DNA from: Methanosarcina sp. DH2
GTDB lineage: Archaea; Halobacteriota; Methanosarcinia; Methanosarcinales; Methanosarcinaceae
Direction: 5' to 3'
NCBI RefSeq assembly: GCF_020804225.1
Contig: NZ_WJBI01000014.1
Location: 123,875 to 187,874, forward strand
DNA length: 64,000 nt
Under the pieces are notes generated by a model that made no database searches, was not told where the DNA came from, and saw nothing but the letters and a program-made list of their open reading frames with translations. Each line of letters begins with the position of its first letter. Positions within the stretch are counted from its first letter, which is position 1. Shown in pieces: positions 8,396 through 17,947 of the stretch. The position numbers were made by a program, and so were the translations under genes.

Positions 8396-11300
8396 ATGTT
8401 AGAAGAACTTCCCACAACCCTTACTTTAAGGCAAAGAGATGCAGTTGAACGCACTTCGGGTCCTCTTTTAATCCTTGCAGGGGCAGGTACAGGTAAGACT
8501 ACCACAATCACTGCAAAAATTGCCTTCATGATAGAAAAGCAAGGAGTTGAATCCGATAAAATTCTCACCCTTACTTTTTCAAGGGAAGCTGCCAGAAATA
8601 TGGAAAAGAAAATCTCTGAAATTCTGAGGCAGGGGACCAATTTAAAGGTGAGCACTTTTCACGCTTTCTGTGCCGAATTGATAAGAGATAATTCTGAAAA
8701 GTGCGGGGTTTCGGAGCAATTCACTATTTTTGAGGAAATTGATGCAGCTATCCTGATTTATAAGGAACTGGGTACAACTTCAAGAAACGCAGCTTTATAC
8801 TCTAGCACAATCGCAAAAGCAAAGGACCTGAACATTTCTATTAGTAAGTTCAAAGATTATCTTGAAACAGGAAAGAAATTGTTACTGAATTTTGCTGAAG
8901 AAAGTAGATTTGAGCAGTTTTATAACGAGTGCAAGGTCAACCTTAACACATTCCATTTAAAGGACAAAACTCAGCAAAAAGCCCTGAAAGATGAAAAGAA
9001 AAATTGGCAAGAATTTATCGGACTTTATGATGAATACCGTAAATATACTGATTTCATCCACACCTGGGAAATATATGAGGAGAGAAAGAAAACTCTAAAT
9101 TGCCTTGATTACGGGGACCTTAACAGGATTGCCCTTGATTTCCTTAACACCTATGGCACAGTAGAGTTGAATGATACCTACACCCAGATTATTGTTGACG
9201 AGTTTCAGGACACAAATTACGTGCAGTTCGAACTTATCAAACACCTGACTGCAAGGGAGAAAAATATCACAGTGGTTGCAGATGCAAACCAGAGCATTTA
9301 TGCCTTCCGGGGAGCATACTCAAACAATATTGAGGAGTTCAAAAAGCAGTTTGTGATTTCAGAAAAAGATATTGTATCGCTGGATACGAGTTTCAGGTCA
9401 ACAAATAAGATCTTAAAGGTATCCCACAGGCTGATCTCACATAATTACCCCGAAGACCGAAAAAGTGAATGTCTCCTTCTCAAGAACTGCAATGATAACG
9501 AGGGCAAAAATGTAGTCATCCAGGAAACAAAAGATGATGGCGAAGAAGCAAGAAAAATAGTAGAACAGATTGAAAATTATATCGAAAAAGGCATTCCTCT
9601 AAAAGAAATTGCAGTCCTTTACCGGACACATAACCAGGGAAGACAGATCAGGCGGGCGCTCCAGAGGCGCGAAATTCCTATGATTGTGAAAGATGATGCA
9701 GACTATTTGAAACAGCCCGAAATCAAGACCGTACTTTCCTATCTCTATATATTAAACAATCTCATGGACCCGACCCCCAGAGGAACTGAGGCATGGTGGC
9801 GGCTCTTTCACTACAATAACAGCCTCGAGAACAGTGATTCTGTCCAGATAGGGGAATACGTCAAGAAAAACAAAATTTCTTTTCAGGAAGCTATCTACCA
9901 CCATCTAGATGAGATAAGATTAAGTGAAAACGGATTCAAAACCGTAGAAAAAGTGAAAGAAACAATTAGGGTTCTTAGTGAGAAAAAACTGCTTGATGTC
10001 TCCGACCTCCTTCTTGAAATTTACGATCTAAGTGGAATTGTAAGACACCTTAACGGGCTAGATACGCTAAAAACCAGGGAAGCTTTCCTGAACCTCCGGA
10101 ACCTGCACGAAATAGCAAAGAATTTTGAGCAATTTCATAATAGAGAGCTTTTTGGTTTCATCGATTACCTTGAGATCCTTGATGAGATGGACGGCAACCC
10201 TGCTCCTGCAAAGATCAGGGAGGACGATGCAGTAAGCCTGATGAGCATCCATGCAGCAAAAGGGCTTGAATTCAGGGTTGTTTTTGTGACAAGCATGGCA
10301 AAAGACAAATTCCCTATACTAAGGGGTGGGCAAGATTTTCTGATTCCACTGGAAATGATGGAACAGTATCGTGACTTTTTCTCAGCGCGGTTAAGTGAAA
10401 CAGAGCTTGAAAAGGCGGTTAAGGAGCGGAAGAAAGAAATAAGACTTGAGGAAGAACGCAGGCTCTGTTACGTAGCATTTACAAGAGCAAAAGAAGACCT
10501 TATACTTTCGCTTTCTCTGGAATACGGAGGCAAGGAACGGGAACCTTCCGAGTTTTTGATGGAAATTGGATATGACCACTGGAGGGACCTGGAAATTCCT
10601 ATGAATAAGGGAACAAACGCCAAAATAGAAACGGAAGCTTTTTTTGATGCTCTTGACCTGTCCTACCGGAGAGACTTTGAGATAAAAACTGCAGGACTTG
10701 TAAGAGACAACGAACTTGAACGAGAGAAAAACAAGTGTATACAACTGCTTATTGAATCCCTTGATAAGGACCTTGAGGAAGCTGTACACTACCTGATGGT
10801 ATACAGAGCCCTCAAGGATGGAGTATGTGGGAATTATCTTGAAAAATTACAGAAAAAGTGGGGCATGATAGATCCTGCTATGAGAGCAGGAGAGATCCTC
10901 GCAAAAATAAAGGCCAGAAGCAATGGGTTGAGGTTCAATCCAGAGACATTTAGTTTCAATTTTTCAGCTTTGAAGGCATATGAAAACTGTCCGAAACAGT
11001 ATGAATTGCAGGAAATTCTGCGCATGCCAAGCCGGAAGAACGAAGATTCCACAGGAGCTATGATAAGGGGGAGTTTCGTACATAAGGTACTTGAAACTGC
11101 AGTTAAAGAAAAGGTTGCAGAAAAGCAGGCACTATATGAGATAGCTGAAACTCTTCATAAAAAGCCAGAATGGATGTATACAGATCTGGAATCGACCCTT
11201 CCTCTTTTTGAAGTATTCTGGATCCGAAACAAAGACCGGATCTCAAATAACCTCATGGTCGAACAGTGGTTTTCAGTTCCTATAAACGGCTTCGTTTTCA

Positions 11301-11704
11301 AGGGTATTATTGACAGGATTGATTTGCTTGATCCCTCCAAAAAAGAGGTCGAGATCATCGATTACAAGACCGGGAAGTATGATGTGAGTCCAGAAGACCG
11401 CTCAAGGCAGCTCCTGCTCTACGCAAAAGGCTTTGAACACATGTATCCCGGATACAGGGCGAAGCGACTCACACTTGACATGCTGGCCATAGAAAAACCC
11501 AGGAGTTTTGAGCTTCAGGAAGATGGGGAGTACAGGAGTAATGAAGGCAGGGTAAGTCCCCTTGACAAAGGAGCAATCACCTCTATGGTGGAGACTGCAC
11601 GAAATATTGCTCATGATTACGAGCACGGATTTGGGAAGACGGAAGATCCCGACAACTGCAAAGAATGTGAGTTCAGGCTGTACTGTGAGGGAATCAATAT
11701 ATGA
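8396..11704 (+). CDS. UvrD/Rep-family helicase with C-terminal PD-(D/E)XK iron-sulfur nuclease
   Basis: A 1102-residue SF1A helicase-nuclease. Helicase motifs: QRDAVERTSGPLLILAGAGTGKTT (split: Q motif ~13, Walker A ~28-35), VDEFQDTN (~267-274), ADANQSIYAFRGA (~296-308), SIHAAKGLEF (motif V region ~617-627) and YVAFTRAKEDL (motif VI ~690). The C-terminus is a RecB/Cas4-type nuclease: a Cys in YENCPKQYEL (~863), HKVLE, IIDYKTGKYD (~985-994) and CKECEFRLYC at the end, giving the four-cysteine AddB-like Fe-S clamp. It resembles AddA fused to an AddB-like nuclease. Two bacterial proteins are thus combined in one chain for resecting DNA ends. Genes for a second nuclease and for YhaO/YhaN-like proteins lie nearby. 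Its 3' tail is echoed at 17,840. Confidence 0.9.
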   Translation: MLEELPTTLTLRQRDAVERTSGPLLILAGAGTGKTTTITAKIAFMIEKQGVESDKILTLTFSREAARNMEKKISEILRQGTNLKVSTFHAFCAELIRDNSEKCGVSEQFTIFEEIDAAILIYKELGTTSRNAALYSSTIAKAKDLNISISKFKDYLETGKKLLLNFAEESRFEQFYNECKVNLNTFHLKDKTQQKALKDEKKNWQEFIGLYDEYRKYTDFIHTWEIYEERKKTLNCLDYGDLNRIALDFLNTYGTVELNDTYTQIIVDEFQDTNYVQFELIKHLTAREKNITVVADANQSIYAFRGAYSNNIEEFKKQFVISEKDIVSLDTSFRSTNKILKVSHRLISHNYPEDRKSECLLLKNCNDNEGKNVVIQETKDDGEEARKIVEQIENYIEKGIPLKEIAVLYRTHNQGRQIRRALQRREIPMIVKDDADYLKQPEIKTVLSYLYILNNLMDPTPRGTEAWWRLFHYNNSLENSDSVQIGEYVKKNKISFQEAIYHHLDEIRLSENGFKTVEKVKETIRVLSEKKLLDVSDLLLEIYDLSGIVRHLNGLDTLKTREAFLNLRNLHEIAKNFEQFHNRELFGFIDYLEILDEMDGNPAPAKIREDDAVSLMSIHAAKGLEFRVVFVTSMAKDKFPILRGGQDFLIPLEMMEQYRDFFSARLSETELEKAVKERKKEIRLEEERRLCYVAFTRAKEDLILSLSLEYGGKEREPSEFLMEIGYDHWRDLEIPMNKGTNAKIETEAFFDALDLSYRRDFEIKTAGLVRDNELEREKNKCIQLLIESLDKDLEEAVHYLMVYRALKDGVCGNYLEKLQKKWGMIDPAMRAGEILAKIKARSNGLRFNPETFSFNFSALKAYENCPKQYELQEILRMPSRKNEDSTGAMIRGSFVHKVLETAVKEKVAEKQALYEIAETLHKKPEWMYTDLESTLPLFEVFWIRNKDRISNNLMVEQWFSVPINGFVFKGIIDRIDLLDPSKKEVEIIDYKTGKYDVSPEDRSRQLLLYAKGFEHMYPGYRAKRLTLDMLAIEKPRSFELQEDGEYRSNEGRVSPLDKGAITSMVETARNIAHDYEHGFGKTEDPDNCKECEFRLYCEGINI

Positions 11705-11821
11705 AAGGCGTTTTTTCTCACCCTCTTTAATACTGCTAAAGTAAAAACAAAAAAAATCTAATTATTTGATTAAACTATACAAAAATAACAAAAAATATTT
11801 GCGTTCGAAAGGAGTAAATTC

Positions 11822-14800
11822 ATGAAAGAGCTTCTCGAGCAGCATTGTTTAGATGAAGATGCAAAAGGACTACTTCTTCTGAGCATGCCTACCGGTTTTG
11901 GAAAAACCTATAATGTACTGAATTTTATTTATAAAAATTACAAAGATTTTGCAGCACAAAAGCGAAAAATATTCTTCATAACCAACCTTAAGAAGAACCT
12001 TCCTTATCAGGAACTAAAAGAACGGTTCAAAGTCGATAATGTAGAAGATGACTACCACAAGCATGTACTTTTTATTGATTCAAATGCTGAAAGTGTTATA
12101 ACTCATCTTTTGTCCGTCGATTCTCAGATTCCTGATAGTTTCAAGACAGGAGATTACACTCGTCTGAGATCTTATATAGAAACGTTAACGAATAACGGGA
12201 AATTGCCCAAGACAGTCAAAAGTGTTCTCTCTAAAGAAATAAGTGATTCTCTGGAACCTTCTTTTAGGAAATTCATTAGTCATCAGCTTCGGCAAGAGTT
12301 TAAGACTAAAGAAAAGAGGCTGAATGCGATAAAAAATAACCCCAGTTACCAATGGATTGGCTATCTATATCCTTCTGTTTTTACTGATGAGAAAACAATT
12401 GTTTTTCTTAGTATGGACAAATTTGTTCGTAAGAACACTACCCTTGTAGAGAGCTCATATTTTTTCCAAAAACGTTTGATTGACAGAGCAGTAATCTTCA
12501 TAGATGAATTTGATTCTACCAAAGAAAATGTGCTTAAAAGCATCATAGAATCGGGCGTACGCCATCGAATTGATTTACTTGATCTATTCCTCAATATACA
12601 CAACCATCTTATGGAAAACGAATATCCTGAAGGCTTGCTACGGGAATCTGAACAGAGAAAACATACGGCTGCTGGAAAAAATTGGCCTTCACCTGAGAAT
12701 ATAATTAACAATTTTCAACAACAAGCTGACTATATATTCAGAAAATATAACCTTCAGCATACTTGCAAATCTCATGAAGAGTTTTCTTCCAATAAAAGGA
12801 ATTTTCTCTTTTATGATTACCAGTTCCATCATGTCCTAGATGCTCGATACAAGAGAATTGAGGTAGTTCAGGACACAAAAAATCGTACTAATTGGATTAA
12901 AGCCTTAGAAGCTGAAAAAAAAGGCTCAGGGGTAAACATTCGTTCCTTACTTAGTGAAATTTCTGGGTTCCTTACATATTTCCAAAGAGGTATCGGTTAT
13001 TTAGCTGAAAACTACTGCCAACTAAAAATGGAAGACAATACCGTTCAGGAAGTTTTTCCTTTAGATTTAGCTGTTAAGACAGTTCTAAACCATTTCCGAC
13101 TTGATGAGTATAATGTGGAACTCCTTGCGGACAACATTATGGAGCGTAATGTACCCTATAAATTACGTCCTGAGACCAGTGTCCTTCAGCAACAGGGATT
13201 CTATGATACTGGTTTCCGTTACCACGATATTGTCGACAGCGATGAGCACGACACTCTCTCAAAAATCTATATGTTCAACTTTTCAAGGACTCCAGAATCT
13301 TTTTTGGTTGAAATCTGCTCGCAATCAATGGTTGTAGGAATTTCCGCTACTGCTGGATTATATACGAATATAGGGAATTATGACTTGGAATACCTGCGTT
13401 CCCGGCTTGGAGATTCGTTTTCTAGGATTTCAGGTAATTCTTTGGAAAGAATAAAAAAGCAGTTTTCTAAGAATACTCGGGGATACGATCAGGTTTCTAT
13501 TAAAACAGAGTTTATTGGAAAGGATAATTCAGAAACTTTGGAATTACTTCAATCCTTGCTGGGTGATCGGGAAGCTGCGGTTGCACTGCGTAACAAGGTG
13601 AAATACAGCAATCCAGAATCAGGAGAACAGGAAATTGACTATATTTTTTCCCGCTATGTACGTGCCCTAATAGCATGGAAGTACTTTCTAGACAACTCCG
13701 AAATTCATGCATTCCTTTGTTTTTTCAGTAAGTTTCCCAAATTATTAGATCCAAAGTTTGATTTGAAGGTTTTTTATGAATATGCAGAAATGATACAAAG
13801 TGAGTATGCATCCATAGAAAATGAACCTATTTCTGACACCATCGTTGTTTTGACTGGCGATGAATTTGATGAGAATAAAATCGGAATACTGGCTGCACTA
13901 GAATTTGGCAAAAGACGTTTCATTCTCTCCACTTATCAGACAATCGGAGCCGGACAAAATTTGCAATATCCAATCCCTGCATCCATAAATCCTGTGAAGG
14001 TCAATGAATTCTCTGCTAGGAGAGAGATGGATTTAGACGCAATTTATTTGGATCGCCCAACAAATCTGATTGTAAATATTTTCTCGGATAATCTCAAAGA
14101 TAGAGATTTCATAAAATATCTTTTCCAGCTCGAATTCCTTGTCGAAAATGGAGCAATTTCTCCCAAAACGTTTGAAAATAAGCTGGACGAAGCTTTCCAC
14201 CTATTTGTCGGCAGGTACAGACAAAAGAAGAGAGTTGAAGACCTTATCAATCTCTATCAAACCGAGGCATATACGCGTTTTCTTAATAAGATGATACTTC
14301 AGGCTATTGGACGAATTTGCCGAACGAACATGAAAGCTCAGACAATTCATGTTCTTGCAGATTCTTCTGTTAGAAAGCATTTATCGCGTTTTTCTTTACC
14401 AGACGATGTGATTCCTGTCAGAGAATATACTGCATTACTTGAATCATCCAGAGACGCAATTGTCAAATCAGCCGACTATTCTGAACTGCAGAATCGAGCG
14501 TCAAATCGGAGTAACAGGTCAGCAGCGTTTATTTATCAGTTATTAAAAAATCCATGGACCGAGGACAGTATAAAATTATGGCAGGAACTTAGGGAACAGG
14601 TGCTTAAACAACCTTCAATCCCTTTAAAAAAGGATTGTGATCCTAAGTGGAATCCAATTTACGTCGAACTTCCATACCTAGGTCGTTTGTATAAATACAC
14701 CCAGGAAAAAGATTACAGAGATGTAGAGGTTTTCTTTTCGACTGACAAGGCAATGCAGGAAGTTAGTGAAAGGGCCGCAAGGTTGCAGGAATTGATGGCA

Positions 14801-15277
14801 ATAGAACCTCTGCGCAGGCTCTTTGAAGAAAAAGGTTGGGCCATCAGTTTTCCTGAAAGTGAGCTCATTCTAACTCCAATAATGTTTAATAATATCTACA
14901 AAGGAGCTCTGGGAGAGGTATGTGGTCACTACATTCTGCACGAGATTTTAAGAATCAGCCTTAAAGAATTAGATGTTCTCACTTTTGAGTTATTTGACTT
15001 CAAAGCGGATGCCAATATTTATGTTGACTTTAAACTTTGGAATAACCAGGTTGCTGTTCCCGCAGATGAAGTAATCCCAACGATTAGAGAGAAAATGGAA
15101 AGATGCAATGCAAGCCGTGTCTTTATAATTAACATTTTGGGAAAATCCGGGGAAGAGTTCCGTCCAGTAATATCTTCTGATAATAAAATTATTGAGATTC
15201 CCTTTATTTGCCAAGATAAATCTTTCAACGACAAGGCTCTAAAGTTTATTGTGGAGGTATTTTCAAATGAGCATTAA
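11822..15277 (+). CDS. SF2 helicase with C-terminal PD-(D/E)XK nuclease, DdmD-like candidate
   Basis: A 1151-residue protein. Walker A is MPTGFGKT (Lys28), Walker B is IFIDEFD (~225-231), motif III is GISATAG (~505) and motif VI is QAIGRICRT (~826-834), so the two RecA lobes are spread over ~850 residues with large insertions. Near residues 1030-1070, GALGEVCGHYI, FKADANIY and VDFKLW give an E...D...DxK nuclease signature. Helicase first and nuclease last, with this length (DdmD of Vibrio cholerae is about 1190 residues) and a ~700-residue partner directly behind it, matches DdmD of the DdmDE plasmid-elimination system. This is recognition of architecture, not an alignment. AAAGGAG precedes ATG 11822. 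The next gene overlaps its stop by 11 bp. Confidence 0.6.
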   Translation: MKELLEQHCLDEDAKGLLLLSMPTGFGKTYNVLNFIYKNYKDFAAQKRKIFFITNLKKNLPYQELKERFKVDNVEDDYHKHVLFIDSNAESVITHLLSVDSQIPDSFKTGDYTRLRSYIETLTNNGKLPKTVKSVLSKEISDSLEPSFRKFISHQLRQEFKTKEKRLNAIKNNPSYQWIGYLYPSVFTDEKTIVFLSMDKFVRKNTTLVESSYFFQKRLIDRAVIFIDEFDSTKENVLKSIIESGVRHRIDLLDLFLNIHNHLMENEYPEGLLRESEQRKHTAAGKNWPSPENIINNFQQQADYIFRKYNLQHTCKSHEEFSSNKRNFLFYDYQFHHVLDARYKRIEVVQDTKNRTNWIKALEAEKKGSGVNIRSLLSEISGFLTYFQRGIGYLAENYCQLKMEDNTVQEVFPLDLAVKTVLNHFRLDEYNVELLADNIMERNVPYKLRPETSVLQQQGFYDTGFRYHDIVDSDEHDTLSKIYMFNFSRTPESFLVEICSQSMVVGISATAGLYTNIGNYDLEYLRSRLGDSFSRISGNSLERIKKQFSKNTRGYDQVSIKTEFIGKDNSETLELLQSLLGDREAAVALRNKVKYSNPESGEQEIDYIFSRYVRALIAWKYFLDNSEIHAFLCFFSKFPKLLDPKFDLKVFYEYAEMIQSEYASIENEPISDTIVVLTGDEFDENKIGILAALEFGKRRFILSTYQTIGAGQNLQYPIPASINPVKVNEFSARREMDLDAIYLDRPTNLIVNIFSDNLKDRDFIKYLFQLEFLVENGAISPKTFENKLDEAFHLFVGRYRQKKRVEDLINLYQTEAYTRFLNKMILQAIGRICRTNMKAQTIHVLADSSVRKHLSRFSLPDDVIPVREYTALLESSRDAIVKSADYSELQNRASNRSNRSAAFIYQLLKNPWTEDSIKLWQELREQVLKQPSIPLKKDCDPKWNPIYVELPYLGRLYKYTQEKDYRDVEVFFSTDKAMQEVSERAARLQELMAIEPLRRLFEEKGWAISFPESELILTPIMFNNIYKGALGEVCGHYILHEILRISLKELDVLTFELFDFKADANIYVDFKLWNNQVAVPADEVIPTIREKMERCNASRVFIINILGKSGEEFRPVISSDNKIIEIPFICQDKSFNDKALKFIVEVFSNEH

Positions 15278-17366
15278 AACAAATCGGCTGGAAATCGACT
15301 TTAAAATTGATGCAATTGAACGAGATTTCGCGTTTTTCCGATTTAAAAGGGAGGGTAAAGAAGGATGGCGCGGAGCTCCACAATTAGATCACCTGATTGG
15401 CGATGATTACAAAGCAAATGCTGTTCTTTTTCAATATGGTAAATTTGCCTATGCAATGTTTAAACGGCCATTGGATACTTATGAATTGATTTCAAGAATC
15501 AAAGCTGATGAAGATTTTTCAGATGATGTGGTCGTAGAAGTTCCCCCCAAAGCTTGTAGGACAGAAGCAGATGATTGTATATGTGAAGCTTGGCTTGCTC
15601 AGATTTTGATAAATTCACTTGCATCTTCACGGTCACGTTTTGAACATTTACATTACTGTAATCTGACCGGGGATTTCCTCGTAGTCCTTGATCAGAAAGA
15701 CAAAAACACAGATTTTATTGATGTCGCCAAAGTCACACTTGATAAGGACTACCTGCTTAACGTGAAAATCGTACGCCACTGTAAGCTAATCTCTATTCTG
15801 AAAGAAGTAAAAGCAGGAACATTAGATGCTAAAAAGATTAAGAACAAGCCGAAATATGTTTTACATGAAGGAACAGGCACTCTTCGCAGATTGTTACCGC
15901 GTGATGGCAAGTCAGACTCAAAAATAACCTACGTCCCAATGAGTTTTGGGAATAAAAGGGCACATGTTCCTTTTATTGATTTCAGTTCTTGCAACCATTA
16001 TGATCAAAGTCGGGCAGGCGTATTGCATCGTGTTCTGGATAGTATTGAAGAGAATCTTTCCGAGTACATATCCATCAAACCGTGGATTTTGGAGGTCTCT
16101 CATAATATCGAATTGACGGAGACAATTTTGAAGAATCCCAAGCAACTTCGATCAAAGCTTGATGGACAACCGATTCATATAGTGGATAGAATTGGATCAG
16201 AAGAATCTTCTGAAATGGTTCAAACATTAAAGAAAGCCCTTTTACTATATCTAACAGATCATAAATTGCTTACTGTAGGGAAAAGCGACAAATCAGGAGC
16301 ATTGAACTTCAGAATTATACACAATGAAGATTACTATGAAAATAATGGTAAAGAGGATGAACACCTTGATTCGAATTGTGATATTTATAGACAAAATATT
16401 ACTATAGAGAATGAGGACTCTATTTCAGATGCCGTAATTAAAACAATTGTCAAAGAGCAATTAATTAAAAGGGATATAGGGGAACGTAATCTGAGTATCT
16501 TTGACTGGAGTAAATTAGATGCAAAAAAAACATGGACATTTGCTACATATGATAAGAAAGGAAAATATATTGTGTTCATGGATATTTTTCCAGATGGTTG
16601 CTTTGACTTCCGCAAAATTGATCCGAATTCTCTTGTCTGGTATGGGGAATATCAAGAGTATGTCGAACTGCTCACGGAAGCAAAAAATAATGAATGGAAA
16701 ACAAATCTAATCCTTGAGGGGCTTGTCATTTCAGAAGAAGGCGACAAGAATTTCATATATCGTACAGGGGAAATAAGCCTTCCTGATCTTGTTAAGATCA
16801 AGGAGGTTATAAGAGAAGTAGATATCAAACTTCCTGAGGGAATTCAAACTGGAAGTGAGCTTGCTTCTATTGTCGAAAAATGCTTTTCTGAGATACCTTA
16901 TGCAAATGACAACAAAGTGTGTCAGTTAAAAGAAGAACTGAACAGGCTTGGATATCAAGAATTATCAAAAAATGATTTCAAGAAAATCCTAAACTCCTGC
17001 CTTGGAACTAATTCAAAGGCAGCAACTCATCTAAGAAACGCCTTGTATGAAGAGCATGGAATTAGGTTACATTTCCCAAAAACCAAAGATAATATGAGTA
17101 CTCTTTTTGATGCTTCACTTAATATCAAGTATTTCGGGGAAAACGAATCTGAAGCCTACTACTTTGTAGGAGATCGTCGGGAAAATGTTAAATTTTCATT
17201 TAAAGACGCTTGCCATCTTCGTAAAATCAAAGCCGTCAATGGCTCAAGATTAATATTCAAAGAGCTTCTCCCCACCATGGACGTCGATTTTGTGCGAACA
17301 GGACAGAGCACCGTTTTGCCTTTTCCTTTTAAGTATATACGTGAGTACGTGAAGTTTGAAGAGTAA
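15267..17366 (+). CDS. ~700-residue partner of the helicase-nuclease, DdmE/Argonaute-like candidate
   Basis: A 699-residue protein. GGAGGT eight to nine bases before ATG 15267 fixes the start; an in-frame TTG at 15249 is less likely. The ATG overlaps the end of the helicase gene, so translation is coupled. No canonical Argonaute DEDX residues are visible. The size and position suit DdmE, a catalytically dead prokaryotic Argonaute of about 680 residues. A block near residues 385-440, including the run NITIENEDS, IVKEQLIKRD and a WTFATYD strand followed by FMDIFPDG, is alpha/beta in character as expected for MID/PIWI. Alternatives are a pPIWI-RE-type protein or an unrelated DNA-binding partner. 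The ordinary soluble composition shows no membrane segment. Confidence applies to the gene; the Argonaute idea is about 0.4. Confidence 0.55.
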   Translation: MSIKTNRLEIDFKIDAIERDFAFFRFKREGKEGWRGAPQLDHLIGDDYKANAVLFQYGKFAYAMFKRPLDTYELISRIKADEDFSDDVVVEVPPKACRTEADDCICEAWLAQILINSLASSRSRFEHLHYCNLTGDFLVVLDQKDKNTDFIDVAKVTLDKDYLLNVKIVRHCKLISILKEVKAGTLDAKKIKNKPKYVLHEGTGTLRRLLPRDGKSDSKITYVPMSFGNKRAHVPFIDFSSCNHYDQSRAGVLHRVLDSIEENLSEYISIKPWILEVSHNIELTETILKNPKQLRSKLDGQPIHIVDRIGSEESSEMVQTLKKALLLYLTDHKLLTVGKSDKSGALNFRIIHNEDYYENNGKEDEHLDSNCDIYRQNITIENEDSISDAVIKTIVKEQLIKRDIGERNLSIFDWSKLDAKKTWTFATYDKKGKYIVFMDIFPDGCFDFRKIDPNSLVWYGEYQEYVELLTEAKNNEWKTNLILEGLVISEEGDKNFIYRTGEISLPDLVKIKEVIREVDIKLPEGIQTGSELASIVEKCFSEIPYANDNKVCQLKEELNRLGYQELSKNDFKKILNSCLGTNSKAATHLRNALYEEHGIRLHFPKTKDNMSTLFDASLNIKYFGENESEAYYFVGDRRENVKFSFKDACHLRKIKAVNGSRLIFKELLPTMDVDFVRTGQSTVLPFPFKYIREYVKFEE

Positions 17367-17386
17367 TTATTAATGGGAGAGATCGA

Positions 17387-17803
17387 ATGGCACAAACAGC
17401 TTATTCCGGAAGAAGAGGAAATGATTTTGGGCACAAAATGGGCTATGTTGCTGCAAAATATTTGGGGACAGAATTGCTTCAAACCCCTGGAAAAAGTAAT
17501 GAAGCTTACTTAAATGGTGAGTTAATTGTCATAAAAATCGCTCATAAAACTACTTCCAGCGTAGGGATACCATATAATGTTTTAGATCGGGTCAAAAGTG
17601 TTGTAGCTATTCTTGAAGATAAAAATTATTCAAAAAATGGGTATCATAAGTATATAATGTATAAAGTAGATGCAGATTGGTGCAAATTAAAATCGACTCC
17701 CTCTCAAAGCAGTCAAAGTGCATCGAAAAAAGTAGGAATGGTGACATGCAAGAACATTAGGGGGCATGGAGAAAAAATAAGTGAATTGATCTGTGATTTC
17801 TAA
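17387..17803 (+). CDS. Small nuclease-like protein of the helicase module
   Basis: A 138-residue protein, 20 bp after the ~700-residue gene and preceded by GGGAGAG, so very likely the third gene of the operon. Residues 30-75 run KSNEAYLNGELIVIK, then IAHKTTSSVGIPYNVLDR. The E...G...xIK order is reminiscent of small restriction-endonuclease folds, but a clean D-ExK triad cannot be shown. The C-terminus carries a Ser-rich linker (PSQSSQSASKK) and a short basic tail. It could be a DNA-binding accessory or nuclease specific to this archaeal version of the system. The family is not recognised. Confidence 0.5.
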   Translation: MAQTAYSGRRGNDFGHKMGYVAAKYLGTELLQTPGKSNEAYLNGELIVIKIAHKTTSSVGIPYNVLDRVKSVVAILEDKNYSKNGYHKYIMYKVDADWCKLKSTPSQSSQSASKKVGMVTCKNIRGHGEKISELICDF

Positions 17804-17839
17804 ATGAGAAGAGAACCTTATTTGGTCGTGTCCGTGAAT

Positions 17840-17920
17840 TACGGGTTTGGAAAGACGGAATCTCCTGACAGCTGCAAGGACTGCGGGTTCAGACTATACT
17901 GTGAGGGAGTTGATCTATGA
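17840..17920 (+). pseudogene. Orphan copy of the uvrD-like gene's 3' end
   Basis: In one frame this stretch encodes YGFGKTESPDSCKDC then GFRLYCEGVDL and TGA. That is the C-terminal Fe-S nuclease end of the UvrD-like protein at 8396-11704 (18 of 26 residues identical), with the terminal cysteines conserved. No homology is seen upstream of 17840. It lacks a start and is surely not expressed alone. It marks the far side of the helicase-nuclease insert. Confidence 0.85.
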
Positions 17921-17947
17921 AATGTATTGGAAGCTGGAGCCGGTAGA

